This document shows, one piece after another, positions 28,836 through 37,243 of a DNA stretch of 64,000 bases. Each line of letters starts with the position of its first letter. The stretch's first letter is position 1. This stretch comes from Streptomyces sp. NBC_01233. Its GTDB lineage: Bacteria > Actinomycetota > Actinomycetes > Streptomycetales > Streptomycetaceae. Position numbers and translations under genes: made by a program. The stretch covers positions 6,614,501 through 6,678,500 of the forward strand of contig NZ_CP108514.1 in the NCBI RefSeq assembly GCF_035989305.1, read 5' to 3'. The notes below the pieces were generated by a model, which was not told the DNA's origin, did no database searches, and worked only from the letters and a program-made list of their open reading frames with translations.

Positions 28836-28873
28836 ACGGGCCGGGGAGGGCATACGTGCCCGCCCCGGCCCGT
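28836..28873 (+). terminator. Strong intra-operon hairpin between khpA and rimM
   Basis: ACGGGCCGGGG (28836-28846), then GGGCA-tacg-TGCCC (28848-28861), then CCCCGGCCCGT (28863-28873): a 16-bp stem plus one internal mismatch and a 4-nt loop. It lies inside the ribosomal operon and so probably acts as an attenuator or an RNA-processing/stability hairpin rather than a full terminator. A ribosome site (ACAGGAG) follows 10 nt later. Confidence 0.65.
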
Positions 28874-28895
28874 CGTCGTCTGAACAGGAGAGACA

Positions 28896-29456
28896 GTGGA
28901 GTTGGTAGTCGCGCGGATCGGCCGCGCCCACGGCATCAAGGGTGAGGTCACCGTCGAGGTGCGCACCGACGAGCCGGAACTGCGGCTCAGTCCCGGCGCC
29001 GTGCTCAAGACGGAGCCCGCGTCGGCCGGCCCGCTGACCATCGAGACGGGCCGGGTGCACAGCGGCCGGCTGATGCTCCGCTTCGCCGGCGTCAAGGACC
29101 GCACCGGGGCCGAGGCGCTGCGCAACATCCTGCTGATCGCGGAAGTGGACCCGGCGGAGCTGCCGGAGGAGCCCGACGAGTACTACGACCACCAGCTGAT
29201 GGACCTCGACGTGGTCCTCGCCGACGGCACCGAGATCGGCCGGATCACCGAGATCTCCCACCTGCCCTCGCAGGACCTCTTCATCGTCGAGCGGCCGGAC
29301 GGCTCCGAGGTGATGATCCCCTTCGTCGAGGAGATCGTCGCCGAGATCGACCTGGAGGAGCAGCGCTGCGTCATCACCCCGCCGCCCGGGCTGATCGACG
29401 AGCGCGAGGCCGTCATCGACTCGACCCGTGACGAGGACTCCGGGGACGACGCCTGA
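28896..29456 (+). CDS. rimM: Ribosome maturation factor RimM
   Basis: 186 residues from the GTG at 28896, with ACAGGAG 6 bp upstream. The N-terminal domain has [22 protein letters not shown]. The C-terminal PRC-barrel has [28 protein letters not shown] and [18 protein letters not shown]. RimM binds uS19 and matures the 30S head. An acidic tail (DEDSGDDA) is present. Its TGA overlaps the trmD ATG by one base, giving translational coupling. Confidence 0.97.
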   Translation: MELVVARIGRAHGIKGEVTVEVRTDEPELRLSPGAVLKTEPASAGPLTIETGRVHSGRLMLRFAGVKDRTGAEALRNILLIAEVDPAELPEEPDEYYDHQLMDLDVVLADGTEIGRITEISHLPSQDLFIVERPDGSEVMIPFVEEIVAEIDLEEQRCVITPPPGLIDEREAVIDSTRDEDSGDDA

Positions 29457-30277
29457 TGCGTCTCGACGTCGTCACGATCTTCCCCGAGTACCTGGAGCCG
29501 CTGAACGTCTCCCTCGTCGGCAAGGCCCGCGCCCGCGGGCAGCTCGACGTACACGTCCACGACCTGCGGGACTGGACGTACGACCGGCACAACACGGTCG
29601 ACGACACCCCGTACGGCGGCGGTCCCGGCATGGTCATGAAGACCGAGCCGTGGGGCGAGGCACTGGACGCGGCGCTGGCCGACGGCTACGAGGCGGGCGC
29701 GCACGGGCCCGTCGTGGTCGTCCCCACGCCCAGCGGCCGCCCCTTCACCCAGGAACTGGCCGTCGAGCTCTCCGAGCGGCCCTGGCTGATCTTCACCCCG
29801 GCCCGGTACGAGGGCATCGACCGCCGGGTCATGGACGAGTACGCCACCCGCATGCCGGTGTACGAGGTCTCCATCGGCGACTACGTGCTGGCGGGCGGCG
29901 AGGCCGCCGTCCTGGTCGTCACCGAGGCCGTGGCCCGGCTGCTGCCCGGGGTGCTCGGCAACGCCGAATCGCACCGCGACGACTCCTTCGCGCCGGGCGA
30001 GATGGCCAACCTGCTGGAGGGGCCCGTCTACACCAAGCCCCCGCAGTGGCGCGGCCGGGACATCCCCGAGGTGCTGCTCAGCGGCCACCACGGGAAGATC
30101 GCACGCTGGCGCCGGGACGAGGCCTTCCGCCGGACCGCGCAGAACCGCCCGGACCTGATCGAGCGCTGCGAGGCCTCCGCCTTCGACAAGAAGGACCGGG
30201 AGATCCTCTCCATCCTGGGCTGGACGCCGTCCGCGGACGGCCGATTTTGGCGCAGGCCCGAGGTCGTGGAAGAATAG
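29456..30277 (+). CDS. trmD: tRNA (guanine-N1)-methyltransferase TrmD
   Basis: 273 residues. It has the N-terminal SPOUT fold with the deep trefoil knot: VHDLRDWTYDRHNTVDDTPYGGGPGMVMK, PARYEGIDRRVMD, YEVSIGDYVLAGGEAAVLV and GVLGNAESHRDDSF, the AdoMet and target-G37 binding signature. The extra C-terminal domain (IPEVLLSGHHGKIARWRRDEAFRRT) is complete. It methylates G37 of tRNA and prevents frameshifting. Start ATG overlaps the rimM stop. An interrupted hairpin (GCGGGCG 30295-30301 / CGCCCGC 30323-30329) lies before rplS. Confidence 0.97.
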   Translation: MRLDVVTIFPEYLEPLNVSLVGKARARGQLDVHVHDLRDWTYDRHNTVDDTPYGGGPGMVMKTEPWGEALDAALADGYEAGAHGPVVVVPTPSGRPFTQELAVELSERPWLIFTPARYEGIDRRVMDEYATRMPVYEVSIGDYVLAGGEAAVLVVTEAVARLLPGVLGNAESHRDDSFAPGEMANLLEGPVYTKPPQWRGRDIPEVLLSGHHGKIARWRRDEAFRRTAQNRPDLIERCEASAFDKKDREILSILGWTPSADGRFWRRPEVVEE

Positions 30278-30409
30278 GCGGCTGCTGTACGCCCGCGGGC
30301 GCCCCTGCCACAGGGGGACCGTCGCCCGCCGGGTGGGACAGCTCCCGAATTCTCTACGGAAACCCGCCCGGCGGCCTGTGGCGTCGTGCGAAGAAAGCAG
30401 ACGAAGAAC

Positions 30410-30760
30410 ATGTCTCACCTGCTCGATGGCGTCAACGCCGCCGCGCTCCGCTCGGACGTCCCGGCCTTCCGCCCGGGTGACACGATCAACGTGCACGTCC
30501 GCGTGATCGAGGGCAACCGCTCCCGTATCCAGCAGTTCAAGGGCGTCGTCATCCGTCGCCAGGGCGCCGGGGTCTCCGAGACCTTCACCGTCCGCAAGGT
30601 CTCCTTCAGCGTCGGCGTGGAGCGCACCTTCCCGGTCCACTCCCCGATCTTCGAGAAGATCGAGCTCGTCACCCGCGGTGACGTGCGCCGTGCGAAGCTG
30701 TACTACCTCCGTGAGCTCCGCGGCAAGGCCGCGAAGATCAAGGAGAAGCGCGACAAGTAA
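30410..30760 (+). CDS. rplS: 50S ribosomal protein bL19
   Basis: 116 residues from the ATG at 30410 ([16 protein letters not shown]), with GAAGAA just upstream. L19 hallmarks: [26 protein letters not shown] and the [39 protein letters not shown] region. It sits at the 30S/50S interface. It is the last gene of the rpsP operon and is followed within 45 bp by the first signal peptidase gene, with no evident terminator, so read-through is likely. Confidence 0.97.
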   Translation: MSHLLDGVNAAALRSDVPAFRPGDTINVHVRVIEGNRSRIQQFKGVVIRRQGAGVSETFTVRKVSFSVGVERTFPVHSPIFEKIELVTRGDVRRAKLYYLRELRGKAAKIKEKRDK

Positions 30761-30804
30761 GGTCGCCTCCGGTGTTCGGGGGCGGCCGGATAGGCTCGCC
30801 CCCG

Positions 30805-31587
30805 ATGGACACCGAAGCACCTCACACGCAGCGCGGCCACTCTTCCCCCGGCGAGAGGGAAGAGCGGCCGCGTTTTGCGTTCTCCACGACCGGGAAGCCG
30901 GCGGTGGGGCGGCGGGCGTCCGGGCGCCCCGCGAACGGGCGGGCGCTGACCCGGGGCACGCTGACCTGGCGGCGGGCCGGCGTGCTCGGTGTGATCTGCA
31001 CCGTCTTCCTGCTGCTGGTCAGCAACTTCGTCGTCCAGCCCTTCCTGATCCCGAGCCGCTCCATGGAGCCGACGCTCCAGGTCGGCGACCGGGTGCTGGT
31101 CAACAAGCTGGCGTACCGTTTCGGCGACCGGCCGGGCCGCGGGGACCTGGTGGTCTTCGACGGCACGGGCTCCTTCGTGGGGGAACGCCCGGAGGGCAAT
31201 CCGGTCGGCGTGCTGCTCCACGGCGCGGCCTCGGCGCTCGGGCTCGCGGAGCCGTCCGACACCGACTTCGTGAAGAGGGTCGTGGGCGTCGGCGGCGACG
31301 ACGTGGTGTGCTGCGACGCCGGCGGGCGGGTCGAGGTCAACGGCGTGCCGCTGGACGAGCCGTACCTGTATCCCGGTGACGCTCCCTCGAAGGTGCCGTT
31401 CCGGATCGTCGTACCCCTGGGGAGCCTGTGGGTGATGGGTGATCATCGGTCCCAGTCCCGGGACTCGCGGGACCACCTCGGGGAACCGGGCGGGGGGATG
31501 GTGCCGGTGGAGAAGGTGATCGGGCGGGCCGACTGGACCGGCTGGCCGGTTTCGCGCTGGGGTTCCGTCGGCGGCGGTCATGGGTAG
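30805..31587 (+). CDS. sipW: Type I signal peptidase (first of four; SipW-like)
   Basis: 260 residues from the ATG at 30805 (MDTEAPHTQRGH); a GTG at 30772 is possible but has no ribosome site. One membrane segment (about 58-78) is followed by the catalytic serine S86 in PSRSMEPT and the general-base K157 in KRVVGVGGDDV; the MGDHRSQSRDSR box is box E. It cleaves signal peptides of exported preproteins on the outer face of the membrane. The four-gene array matches sipW-X-Y-Z of S. lividans/coelicolor; the symbol is by position and similarity. It overlaps the next gene by 8 bp. Confidence 0.9.
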   Translation: MDTEAPHTQRGHSSPGEREERPRFAFSTTGKPAVGRRASGRPANGRALTRGTLTWRRAGVLGVICTVFLLLVSNFVVQPFLIPSRSMEPTLQVGDRVLVNKLAYRFGDRPGRGDLVVFDGTGSFVGERPEGNPVGVLLHGAASALGLAEPSDTDFVKRVVGVGGDDVVCCDAGGRVEVNGVPLDEPYLYPGDAPSKVPFRIVVPLGSLWVMGDHRSQSRDSRDHLGEPGGGMVPVEKVIGRADWTGWPVSRWGSVGGGHG

Positions 31588-32437
31588 CCGGGGACGGCCG
31601 CGCGGCGGACGGGAGTGGGAGCCCGAACCGGAGCCGGAACCGACGCCCGTCCCCGTGGTCGAGGGCGGCCGGGCCGAACGGCGCCGGACGGCCCGCAAGG
31701 TGCGCCGGCGCCGCCGCACGCGCCGCGCGGGCGAGCTGCCGCTGCTGGTCGTGGTGGCCCTGTGCATAGCCCTGCTGCTCAAGACCTTCCTGGTGCAGGC
31801 CTTCTTCATCCCGTCGGGCTCGATGGAGCAGACCATCCGCATCGGCGACCGGGTCCTCGTGGACAAGCTGACCCCGTGGTTCGGCTCCAAGGTCGAGCGC
31901 GGCGACGTCGTCGTGTTCAAGGACCCCGGCGGCTGGCTCAGGGGCGAGGCGGCCCGGCCCGCCCAGGATCCGGTCGGCGTCAAACAGATCAAGCAGGGCC
32001 TGACCTTCATCGGCCTGCTGCCCTCGGCCGATGAGCAGGACCTCATCAAGCGCGTCATCGGCGTGGGCGGGGACACCGTCAAGTGCTGCGACAGCAGGGG
32101 CCGGGTCACCGTCAACGGCTCACCGCTGGACGAGCCGTACGTGAACCCGGGCAACGCCCCCTCGGACATCGCCTTCGAGGTCGAGGTGCCGGTCGGCCGG
32201 CTCTTCGTGATGGGCGACCACCGGGCGAATTCCTCGGACTCACGCTTCCACCTCGACGAGGCCTTCGAAGGCACCATCGACGAGAACGGGGTCGTGGGCG
32301 AAGCCGTGGTGATCGCCTGGCCGTTCGGGCACTGGAAGCGACTGGAACAGCCCGCGACCTTCCGCATGGTGCCCGATCAGGCACGGAGTGAAGGACGCGG
32401 ACGGCGTAGGCGCCGTCGGGGCGTCCCGTTCGCATAG
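31580..32437 (+). CDS. sipX: Type I signal peptidase (second; SipX-like)
   Basis: 285 residues from the ATG at 31580, inside the end of the previous gene. A strongly basic N-terminus (ARKVRRRRRTRRAGE) precedes one membrane segment (about 54-72). Catalytic residues: S81 in PSGSMEQT and K157 in LIKRVIGVGGDTVKC; box E is MGDHRANSSDSR. The insert between boxes C and D is about 30 residues. There is no clear second, C-terminal membrane segment, and the tail ends in a run of arginines. In S. lividans the several Sip proteins differ in substrate preference and topology. Confidence 0.9.
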   Translation: MGSRGRPRGGREWEPEPEPEPTPVPVVEGGRAERRRTARKVRRRRRTRRAGELPLLVVVALCIALLLKTFLVQAFFIPSGSMEQTIRIGDRVLVDKLTPWFGSKVERGDVVVFKDPGGWLRGEAARPAQDPVGVKQIKQGLTFIGLLPSADEQDLIKRVIGVGGDTVKCCDSRGRVTVNGSPLDEPYVNPGNAPSDIAFEVEVPVGRLFVMGDHRANSSDSRFHLDEAFEGTIDENGVVGEAVVIAWPFGHWKRLEQPATFRMVPDQARSEGRGRRRRRRGVPFA

Positions 32438-32539
32438 TGTGTCTTCGGTCTCCCGAGCCTTAGGGAACTCCCGCTCGTTAAGGGAGGGGAGGGCCCGTGC
32501 CTGTTTCGGCCGGGCGGCGATCGCGAGTGAGGAGTGGAT

Positions 32540-33445
32540 GTGGGGGATGTGGCGGTAGGCGCACGTTCCGGACGCGACGAGGGCGAGGAGCGGCCGGACG
32601 ATGCAGTCGAGCGCGAGGCCGACGAGGACGGTACCGCGGCGCCCGCGCACCGCTCGTTCTGGAAGGAGCTTCCGCTCCTCATCGGCATCGCCCTGCTGCT
32701 GGCCCTGCTGATCAAGACCTTCCTGGTCCAGGCGTTCTCGATCCCGTCCGACTCGATGCAGGACACCTTGCAGCGCGGGGACCGGGTGCTGGTGGACAAG
32801 CTGACCCCGTGGTTCGGTTCCGAGCCGGAGCGCGGTGAGGTCGTGGTCTTCCACGACCCTGCGAACTGGCTCTCGGGGGAGCCCACTCCGGAGCCGAACT
32901 TCGTGCAGAAGGCCCTCAGCTGGATCGGCCTGATGCCGTCCGCCGAGGAGAAGGACCTGATCAAGAGGACGATCGCCATCGGCGGTGACACGGTCGAGTG
33001 CAAGAAGGGGGGACCGGTCGTCGTCAACGGCAAGGCGCTCGACGAGCCGTACATCTACCCCGGCAACACCCCGTGCGACGACGCCCCCTTCGGTCCGATC
33101 ACCGTGCCCAAGGGCAAGATCTGGGTGATGGGCGACCACCGGCAGAACTCCCAGGACTCCCGCTACCACATGCAGGACTCCACCCAGGGCTTCGTGCCGG
33201 TCGACAAGGTCGTCGGCCGGGCCGTCGTGATCGCGTGGCCGATCACCCGCTGGTCGACCCTGCCGATCCCGGACACCTTCGACCAGCCGGGCATCGGCAA
33301 CCAGGCCGCCGCGACCGCGCTCGGTCTCGGGGCCGCCGGGCTGGCGCCGGTCGGGCTGGGCCCGGCCGCGCTGGGGCTCGTGGGGGCGGTTCCGCTCGTC
33401 ATGTGGCGCAGGCAGAAGCTGACCACCGGTCGTACCGCCCGGTAG
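32540..33445 (+). CDS. sipY: Type I signal peptidase (third; SipY-like)
   Basis: 301 residues from the GTG at 32540, chosen because AGGAG ends 5 bp upstream; a GTG two codons earlier is inside that site. An acidic N-terminal 40 residues precede a membrane segment (ELPLLIGIALLLALLIKTFL). Catalytic S72 in PSDSMQDT and K142 in LIKRTIAIGGDTVEC; box E MGDHRQNSQDSR. Near the end, GLGAAGLAPVGLGPAALGLVGAVPLVMW is a second, C-terminal membrane segment, so both ends face the cytoplasm. A 102-bp gap separates it from the previous gene and could hold a promoter. Confidence 0.9.
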   Translation: MGDVAVGARSGRDEGEERPDDAVEREADEDGTAAPAHRSFWKELPLLIGIALLLALLIKTFLVQAFSIPSDSMQDTLQRGDRVLVDKLTPWFGSEPERGEVVVFHDPANWLSGEPTPEPNFVQKALSWIGLMPSAEEKDLIKRTIAIGGDTVECKKGGPVVVNGKALDEPYIYPGNTPCDDAPFGPITVPKGKIWVMGDHRQNSQDSRYHMQDSTQGFVPVDKVVGRAVVIAWPITRWSTLPIPDTFDQPGIGNQAAATALGLGAAGLAPVGLGPAALGLVGAVPLVMWRRQKLTTGRTAR

Positions 33446-33488
33446 GGTGCCGCCCAGGTCGACGATCCCGGAGTGTGGGGGCGCTGCA

Positions 33489-34271
33489 ATGGGCGGAACA
33501 CAAGCAATACGCAGTGGCAAGGATGGCCGCGGCGGTCTCGGCAATGTGCTGTCGGGACTCGCCGTGGCCATCGGCTTTGCGCTCTTCCTCGGCGGCTTCG
33601 TGTGGGGGGCGTTCCTCTACCAGCCCTACACGGTGCCGACCGACTCGATGATGCCGACCGTACGGCCCGGGGACCGGGTGCTCGCGCAGCGCATCGACGG
33701 CGGGGAGGTGCGCCGCGGGGACGTGGTCATCTTCACTGATTCCATGTGGAGCGATTCGCCCATGGTCAAGCGGGTCGTCGGCATCGGCGGCGACACCGTG
33801 AAGTGCTGCGGCGCGGGCGGCGAGCTGACGGTGAACGGCACGCCGCTGGACGAGCCGTACGCCGACACCACCCGCCCGGACACGGGTCTGGCCATGCCTC
33901 CGGGTCAGGCCCCGCCGCCCGGAACCCCCTTCGAGGTGACGGTCCCCGAGGGGAACCTCTTCCTGCTGGGCGACCGGCGGGCCGCCTCCCTGGACTCCCG
34001 GGCCCACCTGCAGGAGGCCGGGCAGGGGACCGTGCCGAGGTCGGCCGTCAGCGCCCGCGTCGACGCCCTGGCCTGGCCCTCCGTGAAGATGCTGGAGCGT
34101 CCGGCGACGTACGCCGCCCTGCCCGGCGGGACCTCGCGGCCCGGGCCGCTGCCGCTCCAGCTGGTGGCGGTGGTGGCCGGCGCCGTCCTGGTCCTGCTGG
34201 GGGCCGCGTACGGGCCAGTGGCACGGGTCCTGGGGCGCGGGCGGCGGCAGGAGCGGGCCGGTGTCCGCTGA
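33489..34271 (+). CDS. sipZ: Type I signal peptidase (fourth; SipZ-like)
   Basis: 260 residues from the ATG at 33489. N-terminal membrane segment (GLAVAIGFALFLGGFVWGAFLY), catalytic S53 in PTDSMMPT and K94 in MVKRVVGIGGDTVKC, box E LGDRRAASLDSR where the usual MGDHR reads LGDRR. A Pro-rich loop (TRPDTGLAMPPGQAPPPG) interrupts the catalytic domain, and a C-terminal membrane segment (VAVVAGAVLVLLGAAYG) is present. It overlaps the NUDIX gene by 11 bp. The most divergent box E of the four is here, so its efficiency or substrate range may differ. Confidence 0.9.
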   Translation: MGGTQAIRSGKDGRGGLGNVLSGLAVAIGFALFLGGFVWGAFLYQPYTVPTDSMMPTVRPGDRVLAQRIDGGEVRRGDVVIFTDSMWSDSPMVKRVVGIGGDTVKCCGAGGELTVNGTPLDEPYADTTRPDTGLAMPPGQAPPPGTPFEVTVPEGNLFLLGDRRAASLDSRAHLQEAGQGTVPRSAVSARVDALAWPSVKMLERPATYAALPGGTSRPGPLPLQLVAVVAGAVLVLLGAAYGPVARVLGRGRRQERAGVR

Positions 34272-34764
34272 CCCGGCCGGGACCGGCCGCCGGAAGGTGT
34301 CGCGGGTGATCCTCTTGGACCCGGACGACCGGATCCTGCTGCTGCACGGCTTCGAGCCCGCGGACCCCTCGGACGACTGGTGGTTCACCCCGGGCGGCGG
34401 GCTGGAGGGCACCGAGACCAGGGAGCAGGCCGCGCTGCGCGAGCTGGCGGAGGAGACGGGGATCACCGAGGTGGAGCTGGGGCCGGTGCTCTGGCACCGC
34501 TACTGCTCGTTCCCCTTCGACGGGCGCCGCTGGGAGCAGGACGAGTGGTACTTCCTGGCACGTACCAGCCGGACGGAGACCGAGATGGGCGGGCTCACCG
34601 AGCTGGAGCGGCGCAGCGTCACCGGAGCCAGGTGGTGGACCTCCGAGGAACTTCTCTCGGCCCATGAGACGGTGTACCCGACCAGACTCGCCGAGCTGCT
34701 CCGTACGCTGCTCGACGACGGTCCTCCGGGTGCGCCGGTGGTCCTGGCCCCGGAAATCGTTTAG
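34261..34764 (+). CDS. NUDIX hydrolase
   Basis: 167 residues from the GTG at 34261. The NUDIX box GGGLEGTETREQAALRELAEETGI is complete (Gx5Ex7REUxEExGU), with the Mg-binding REL and EE residues. Preceding FEPADPSDDWWFTPGG and following WHRYCSFPFDGRRWEQDEWYFLAR are typical of MutT-like proteins acting on nucleoside diphosphate derivatives. The substrate is unknown. It overlaps sipZ by 11 bp, so it is co-translated, as in other streptomycetes; a functional link to protein export is not obvious. Confidence 0.9.
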   Translation: MSADPAGTGRRKVSRVILLDPDDRILLLHGFEPADPSDDWWFTPGGGLEGTETREQAALRELAEETGITEVELGPVLWHRYCSFPFDGRRWEQDEWYFLARTSRTETEMGGLTELERRSVTGARWWTSEELLSAHETVYPTRLAELLRTLLDDGPPGAPVVLAPEIV

Positions 34765-34819
34765 GGGCGCATGGGCCTGGCGCACAATAGGGGGACGCAC
34801 GGCTGAAGGGGAACATGCC

Positions 34820-35128
34820 ATGAGTGCCGAGGACCTCGAAAAGTACGAGACCGAGATGGAGCTGAAGCTCTATCGGGAGTACCGCGACGTCGTCGGGCTG
34901 TTCAAGTATGTGATCGAGACCGAACGCCGTTTCTACCTCACCAACGACTACGAGATGCAGGTGCACTCGGTCCAGGGTGAGGTGTTCTTCGAGGTCTCGA
35001 TGGCCGACGCGTGGGTCTGGGACATGTACCGGCCGGCCCGCTTCGTGAAGCAGGTCCGTGTGCTGACCTTCAAGGACGTGAACATCGAGGAGCTCAACAA
35101 GAGCGACCTCGAACTGCCCGGCAGCTGA
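34820..35128 (+). CDS. DUF2469 family protein
   Basis: 102 residues from the ATG at 34820. Highly conserved actinobacterial protein (SAEDLEKYETEMELKLYREYRDVVGLFKYV). It is rich in Tyr, Glu and Phe, with no membrane segment and no known catalytic motif. The sequence is almost invariant among actinobacteria, which implies an essential or core role, but the function is unknown to me. It lies 55 bp after the NUDIX gene and is followed by a hairpin with a T-run. Confidence 0.88.
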   Translation: MSAEDLEKYETEMELKLYREYRDVVGLFKYVIETERRFYLTNDYEMQVHSVQGEVFFEVSMADAWVWDMYRPARFVKQVRVLTFKDVNIEELNKSDLELPGS

Positions 35129-35132
35129 GCAT

Positions 35133-35152
35133 CCTCACCCGGGAGGGTGAGG
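35133..35152 (+). terminator. Hairpin after the DUF2469 gene
   Basis: CCTCACCC (35133-35140), loop GGGA, GGGTGAGG (35145-35152), followed by AGGTTTTCC. A compact 8-bp stem with a T-run (35156-35159), 5 bp after the stop. It probably ends the signal-peptidase/NUDIX transcript and separates it from yraN. Confidence 0.75.
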
Positions 35153-35237
35153 AGGTTTTCCACAACGGCCGGCTCGTCCACCAAGATCCACAAGGTGGGC
35201 GGCGACGCGGGACCGTCGGTGCCGGAGGTGGTGCCGG

Positions 35238-35609
35238 ATGAACGCGAAGGGCGTGGCACAGCAGGCATTGGGGCGGTACGGCGAGGAACTCGCCGCGCGG
35301 CGGCTGACCGAGGCCGGCATGACGGTGATCGCACGGAACTGGCGGTGCCGCGGCGGGGAGATCGACATCGTCGCGCGGGACGGGGACGCCCTCGTCGTGT
35401 GCGAGGTCAAGACCCGCCGGGCGGGTGACTTCGAACATCCCATGGCCGCCGTGCGGCCCGCCAAGGCCGAGCGCTTACGGGGGCTCGCGGGGCGGTGGCT
35501 CGCCGACCACGGCGGACCGCCCCCGGGCGGCGTGCGCATCGACCTCGTCGGGGTCCTGCTGCCGCGGCGCGGTGCGCCCCTGGTGGAACACGTCAGGGGG
35601 GTGGCCTGA
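35238..35609 (+). CDS. yraN: YraN family (UPF0102) putative endonuclease-like protein, TTA codon
   Basis: 123 residues from the ATG at 35238. The restriction-endonuclease-like core is visible: [35 protein letters not shown] (the D...ExK catalytic pattern) and a C-terminal [10 protein letters not shown]. The exact role is unresolved; in many bacteria yraN neighbours comM and dprA, as here, which suggests DNA uptake or repair. Codon 80 (35475-35477) is TTA, a leucine codon read by the bldA tRNA in Streptomyces; I found no other in-frame TTA in the window. The TGA overlaps the comM ATG by one base. Confidence 0.9.
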   Translation: MNAKGVAQQALGRYGEELAARRLTEAGMTVIARNWRCRGGEIDIVARDGDALVVCEVKTRRAGDFEHPMAAVRPAKAERLRGLAGRWLADHGGPPPGGVRIDLVGVLLPRRGAPLVEHVRGVA

Positions 35610-37243
35610 TGGGGTTCGCGCGAGCCTGCTCGGTGGCCCTGGTCGGCGTCGACGGGGTGGTGGTCGAGGTCCAGGCCGATCTGGAGCCCGGGGTCGCGGC
35701 GTTCACCCTGGTGGGGCTGCCGGACAAGACCCTGGTCGAGAGCAGGGACCGGGTGCGCGCGGCCGTGGTCAACTCGGGGGCGGCCTGGCCGCAGAAGAAG
35801 CTCACGGTCGGGCTCAGTCCTGCCTCCGTGCCGAAGTCCGGCGCCGGATTCGACCTGGCCGTCGCCGCGGCGGTGCTCGGGGCGGCCGAGGTGGTCGACC
35901 CGGGGGCCATCGCCGATCTCGTCCTCATCGGGGAGCTGGGACTGGACGGCCGGGTCCGTCCGGTCCGGGGGATCCTGCCGGCGGTCCTCGCCGCGATGGA
36001 GGCCGGATACCGGCAGGTGGTGGTGCCGCAGCAGTGCGCCGCCGAGGCCGCGCTCGTGCCGGACGTCTCGGTGCTCGGCGTGCGCAGCCTGCGCCAGCTG
36101 ATCGCGGTCCTGACCGGCGGGGCGGTCCCCGAGGAGGATCCGCCCGACCCGCCGGGGCGCCCCGATCCGATACTGGCCGGCCTGCTGGTCCCGGGTGCGG
36201 GGCTGGGTGCGGGGCTCGCCCCGGGCCGCTCCGGCCGGGGGGACGCCGCGGACTTCCCCGACCTCGCCGACGTGGCCGGGCAGCAGACGGCGCGCCGCGC
36301 CCTGGAGGTGGCGGCCGCCGGAGGGCACCACCTCTTCCTCAGCGGACCCCCGGGCGCGGGCAAGACGATGCTGGCCGAGCGGCTGCCCTGGATCCTGCCG
36401 CCGCTGACCCGACAGGACTCCGTGGAGGTCACGGCCGTCCACTCGGTCGCGGGGATCCTCCCGCCCGGCGAACCGCTGGTCGCCCGGCCGCCGTACTGCG
36501 CACCGCACCATTCGGCGACCATGCAGTCCCTGGTGGGCGGCGGGACCGGTATCCCGAGGCCCGGAGCGGTTTCCCTGGCGCACCGCGGCGTGCTCTTTCT
36601 GGACGAGGCCGCGGAGTTCCACGGCCGGGCCCTCGACGCGCTGCGGCAGCCCCTCGAATCGGGACACGTGGTCATCGCCCGGGCCGCGGGCGTGGTGAGG
36701 CTGCCGGCCCGGTTCCTGATGGTGCTCGCGGCGAACCCCTGCCCGTGCGGGCGCCACACCCTGCTGGGAGCCGGGTGCGAATGCCCGCCCTCGGTGATCC
36801 GGCGCTATCAGGCGCGGCTGTCCGGGCCGCTGCTCGACCGGGTGGACCTGAGGGTGGAGGTCGAGCCCGTCACCCGGTCCGATCTGCTGGGGCAGGGCGG
36901 GCGGGGGGAGGCCACCGCCGTGGTCGCCGAACGGGTGCGGGAGGCCCGGGAGCGCGCCGGGGCCCGGCTCGCCGACACGCCGTGGCGGCTCAACTCCGAA
37001 GTGCCCGGACAGGAATTGCGGACCCGGTGGCACGCGGGCCCCGGGGCACTGGCGCAGGCCGAGCGCGATCTGGAGCGGGGGCTGCTCACCGCGCGCGGGC
37101 TGGACCGGGTCCTGCGGGTCGCCTGGACCGTGGCCGACCTGCGGGGGCGGGACCGGCCCGACGCGCTGGACGTGGCCGTGGCGCTGGAGTTGCGGACCGG
37201 GATCGCCCGCGGGGCCATCCCGGTGACGGGAGGCGGGACATGA
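35609..37243 (+). CDS. comM: ComM/YifB family AAA+ Mg-chelatase-like protein
   Basis: 544 residues from the ATG at 35609. N-terminal ChlI-like domain: LEPGVAAFTLVGLPDKTLVESRDRVRAA and LTVGLSPASVPKSGAGFDLAVAAAVL. The central AAA+ ATPase has GPPGAGKTMLAERLPWILP, LFLDEAAEFHGRALDALRQPLE, and a C-terminal DLRVEVEPV region. ComM in other bacteria is a hexameric helicase that helps integrate transformed DNA; the role in Streptomyces is unstudied as far as I know. Translationally coupled to yraN (TGATG) and to dprA (4-bp overlap), so a bldA effect on yraN could extend to both. Confidence 0.93.
   Translation: MGFARACSVALVGVDGVVVEVQADLEPGVAAFTLVGLPDKTLVESRDRVRAAVVNSGAAWPQKKLTVGLSPASVPKSGAGFDLAVAAAVLGAAEVVDPGAIADLVLIGELGLDGRVRPVRGILPAVLAAMEAGYRQVVVPQQCAAEAALVPDVSVLGVRSLRQLIAVLTGGAVPEEDPPDPPGRPDPILAGLLVPGAGLGAGLAPGRSGRGDAADFPDLADVAGQQTARRALEVAAAGGHHLFLSGPPGAGKTMLAERLPWILPPLTRQDSVEVTAVHSVAGILPPGEPLVARPPYCAPHHSATMQSLVGGGTGIPRPGAVSLAHRGVLFLDEAAEFHGRALDALRQPLESGHVVIARAAGVVRLPARFLMVLAANPCPCGRHTLLGAGCECPPSVIRRYQARLSGPLLDRVDLRVEVEPVTRSDLLGQGGRGEATAVVAERVREARERAGARLADTPWRLNSEVPGQELRTRWHAGPGALAQAERDLERGLLTARGLDRVLRVAWTVADLRGRDRPDALDVAVALELRTGIARGAIPVTGGGT

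Noticed and set aside
35155..35195. DnaA boxes (TTTTCCACA and AGATCCACA)
   Set aside because: Only one is close to the consensus TTGTCCACA and there is no cluster; oriC is not near here.
36000..36200. Mobile-element remnant between yraN and dprA
   Set aside because: The sequence is fully explained by comM, with intact ChlI and AAA+ motifs.
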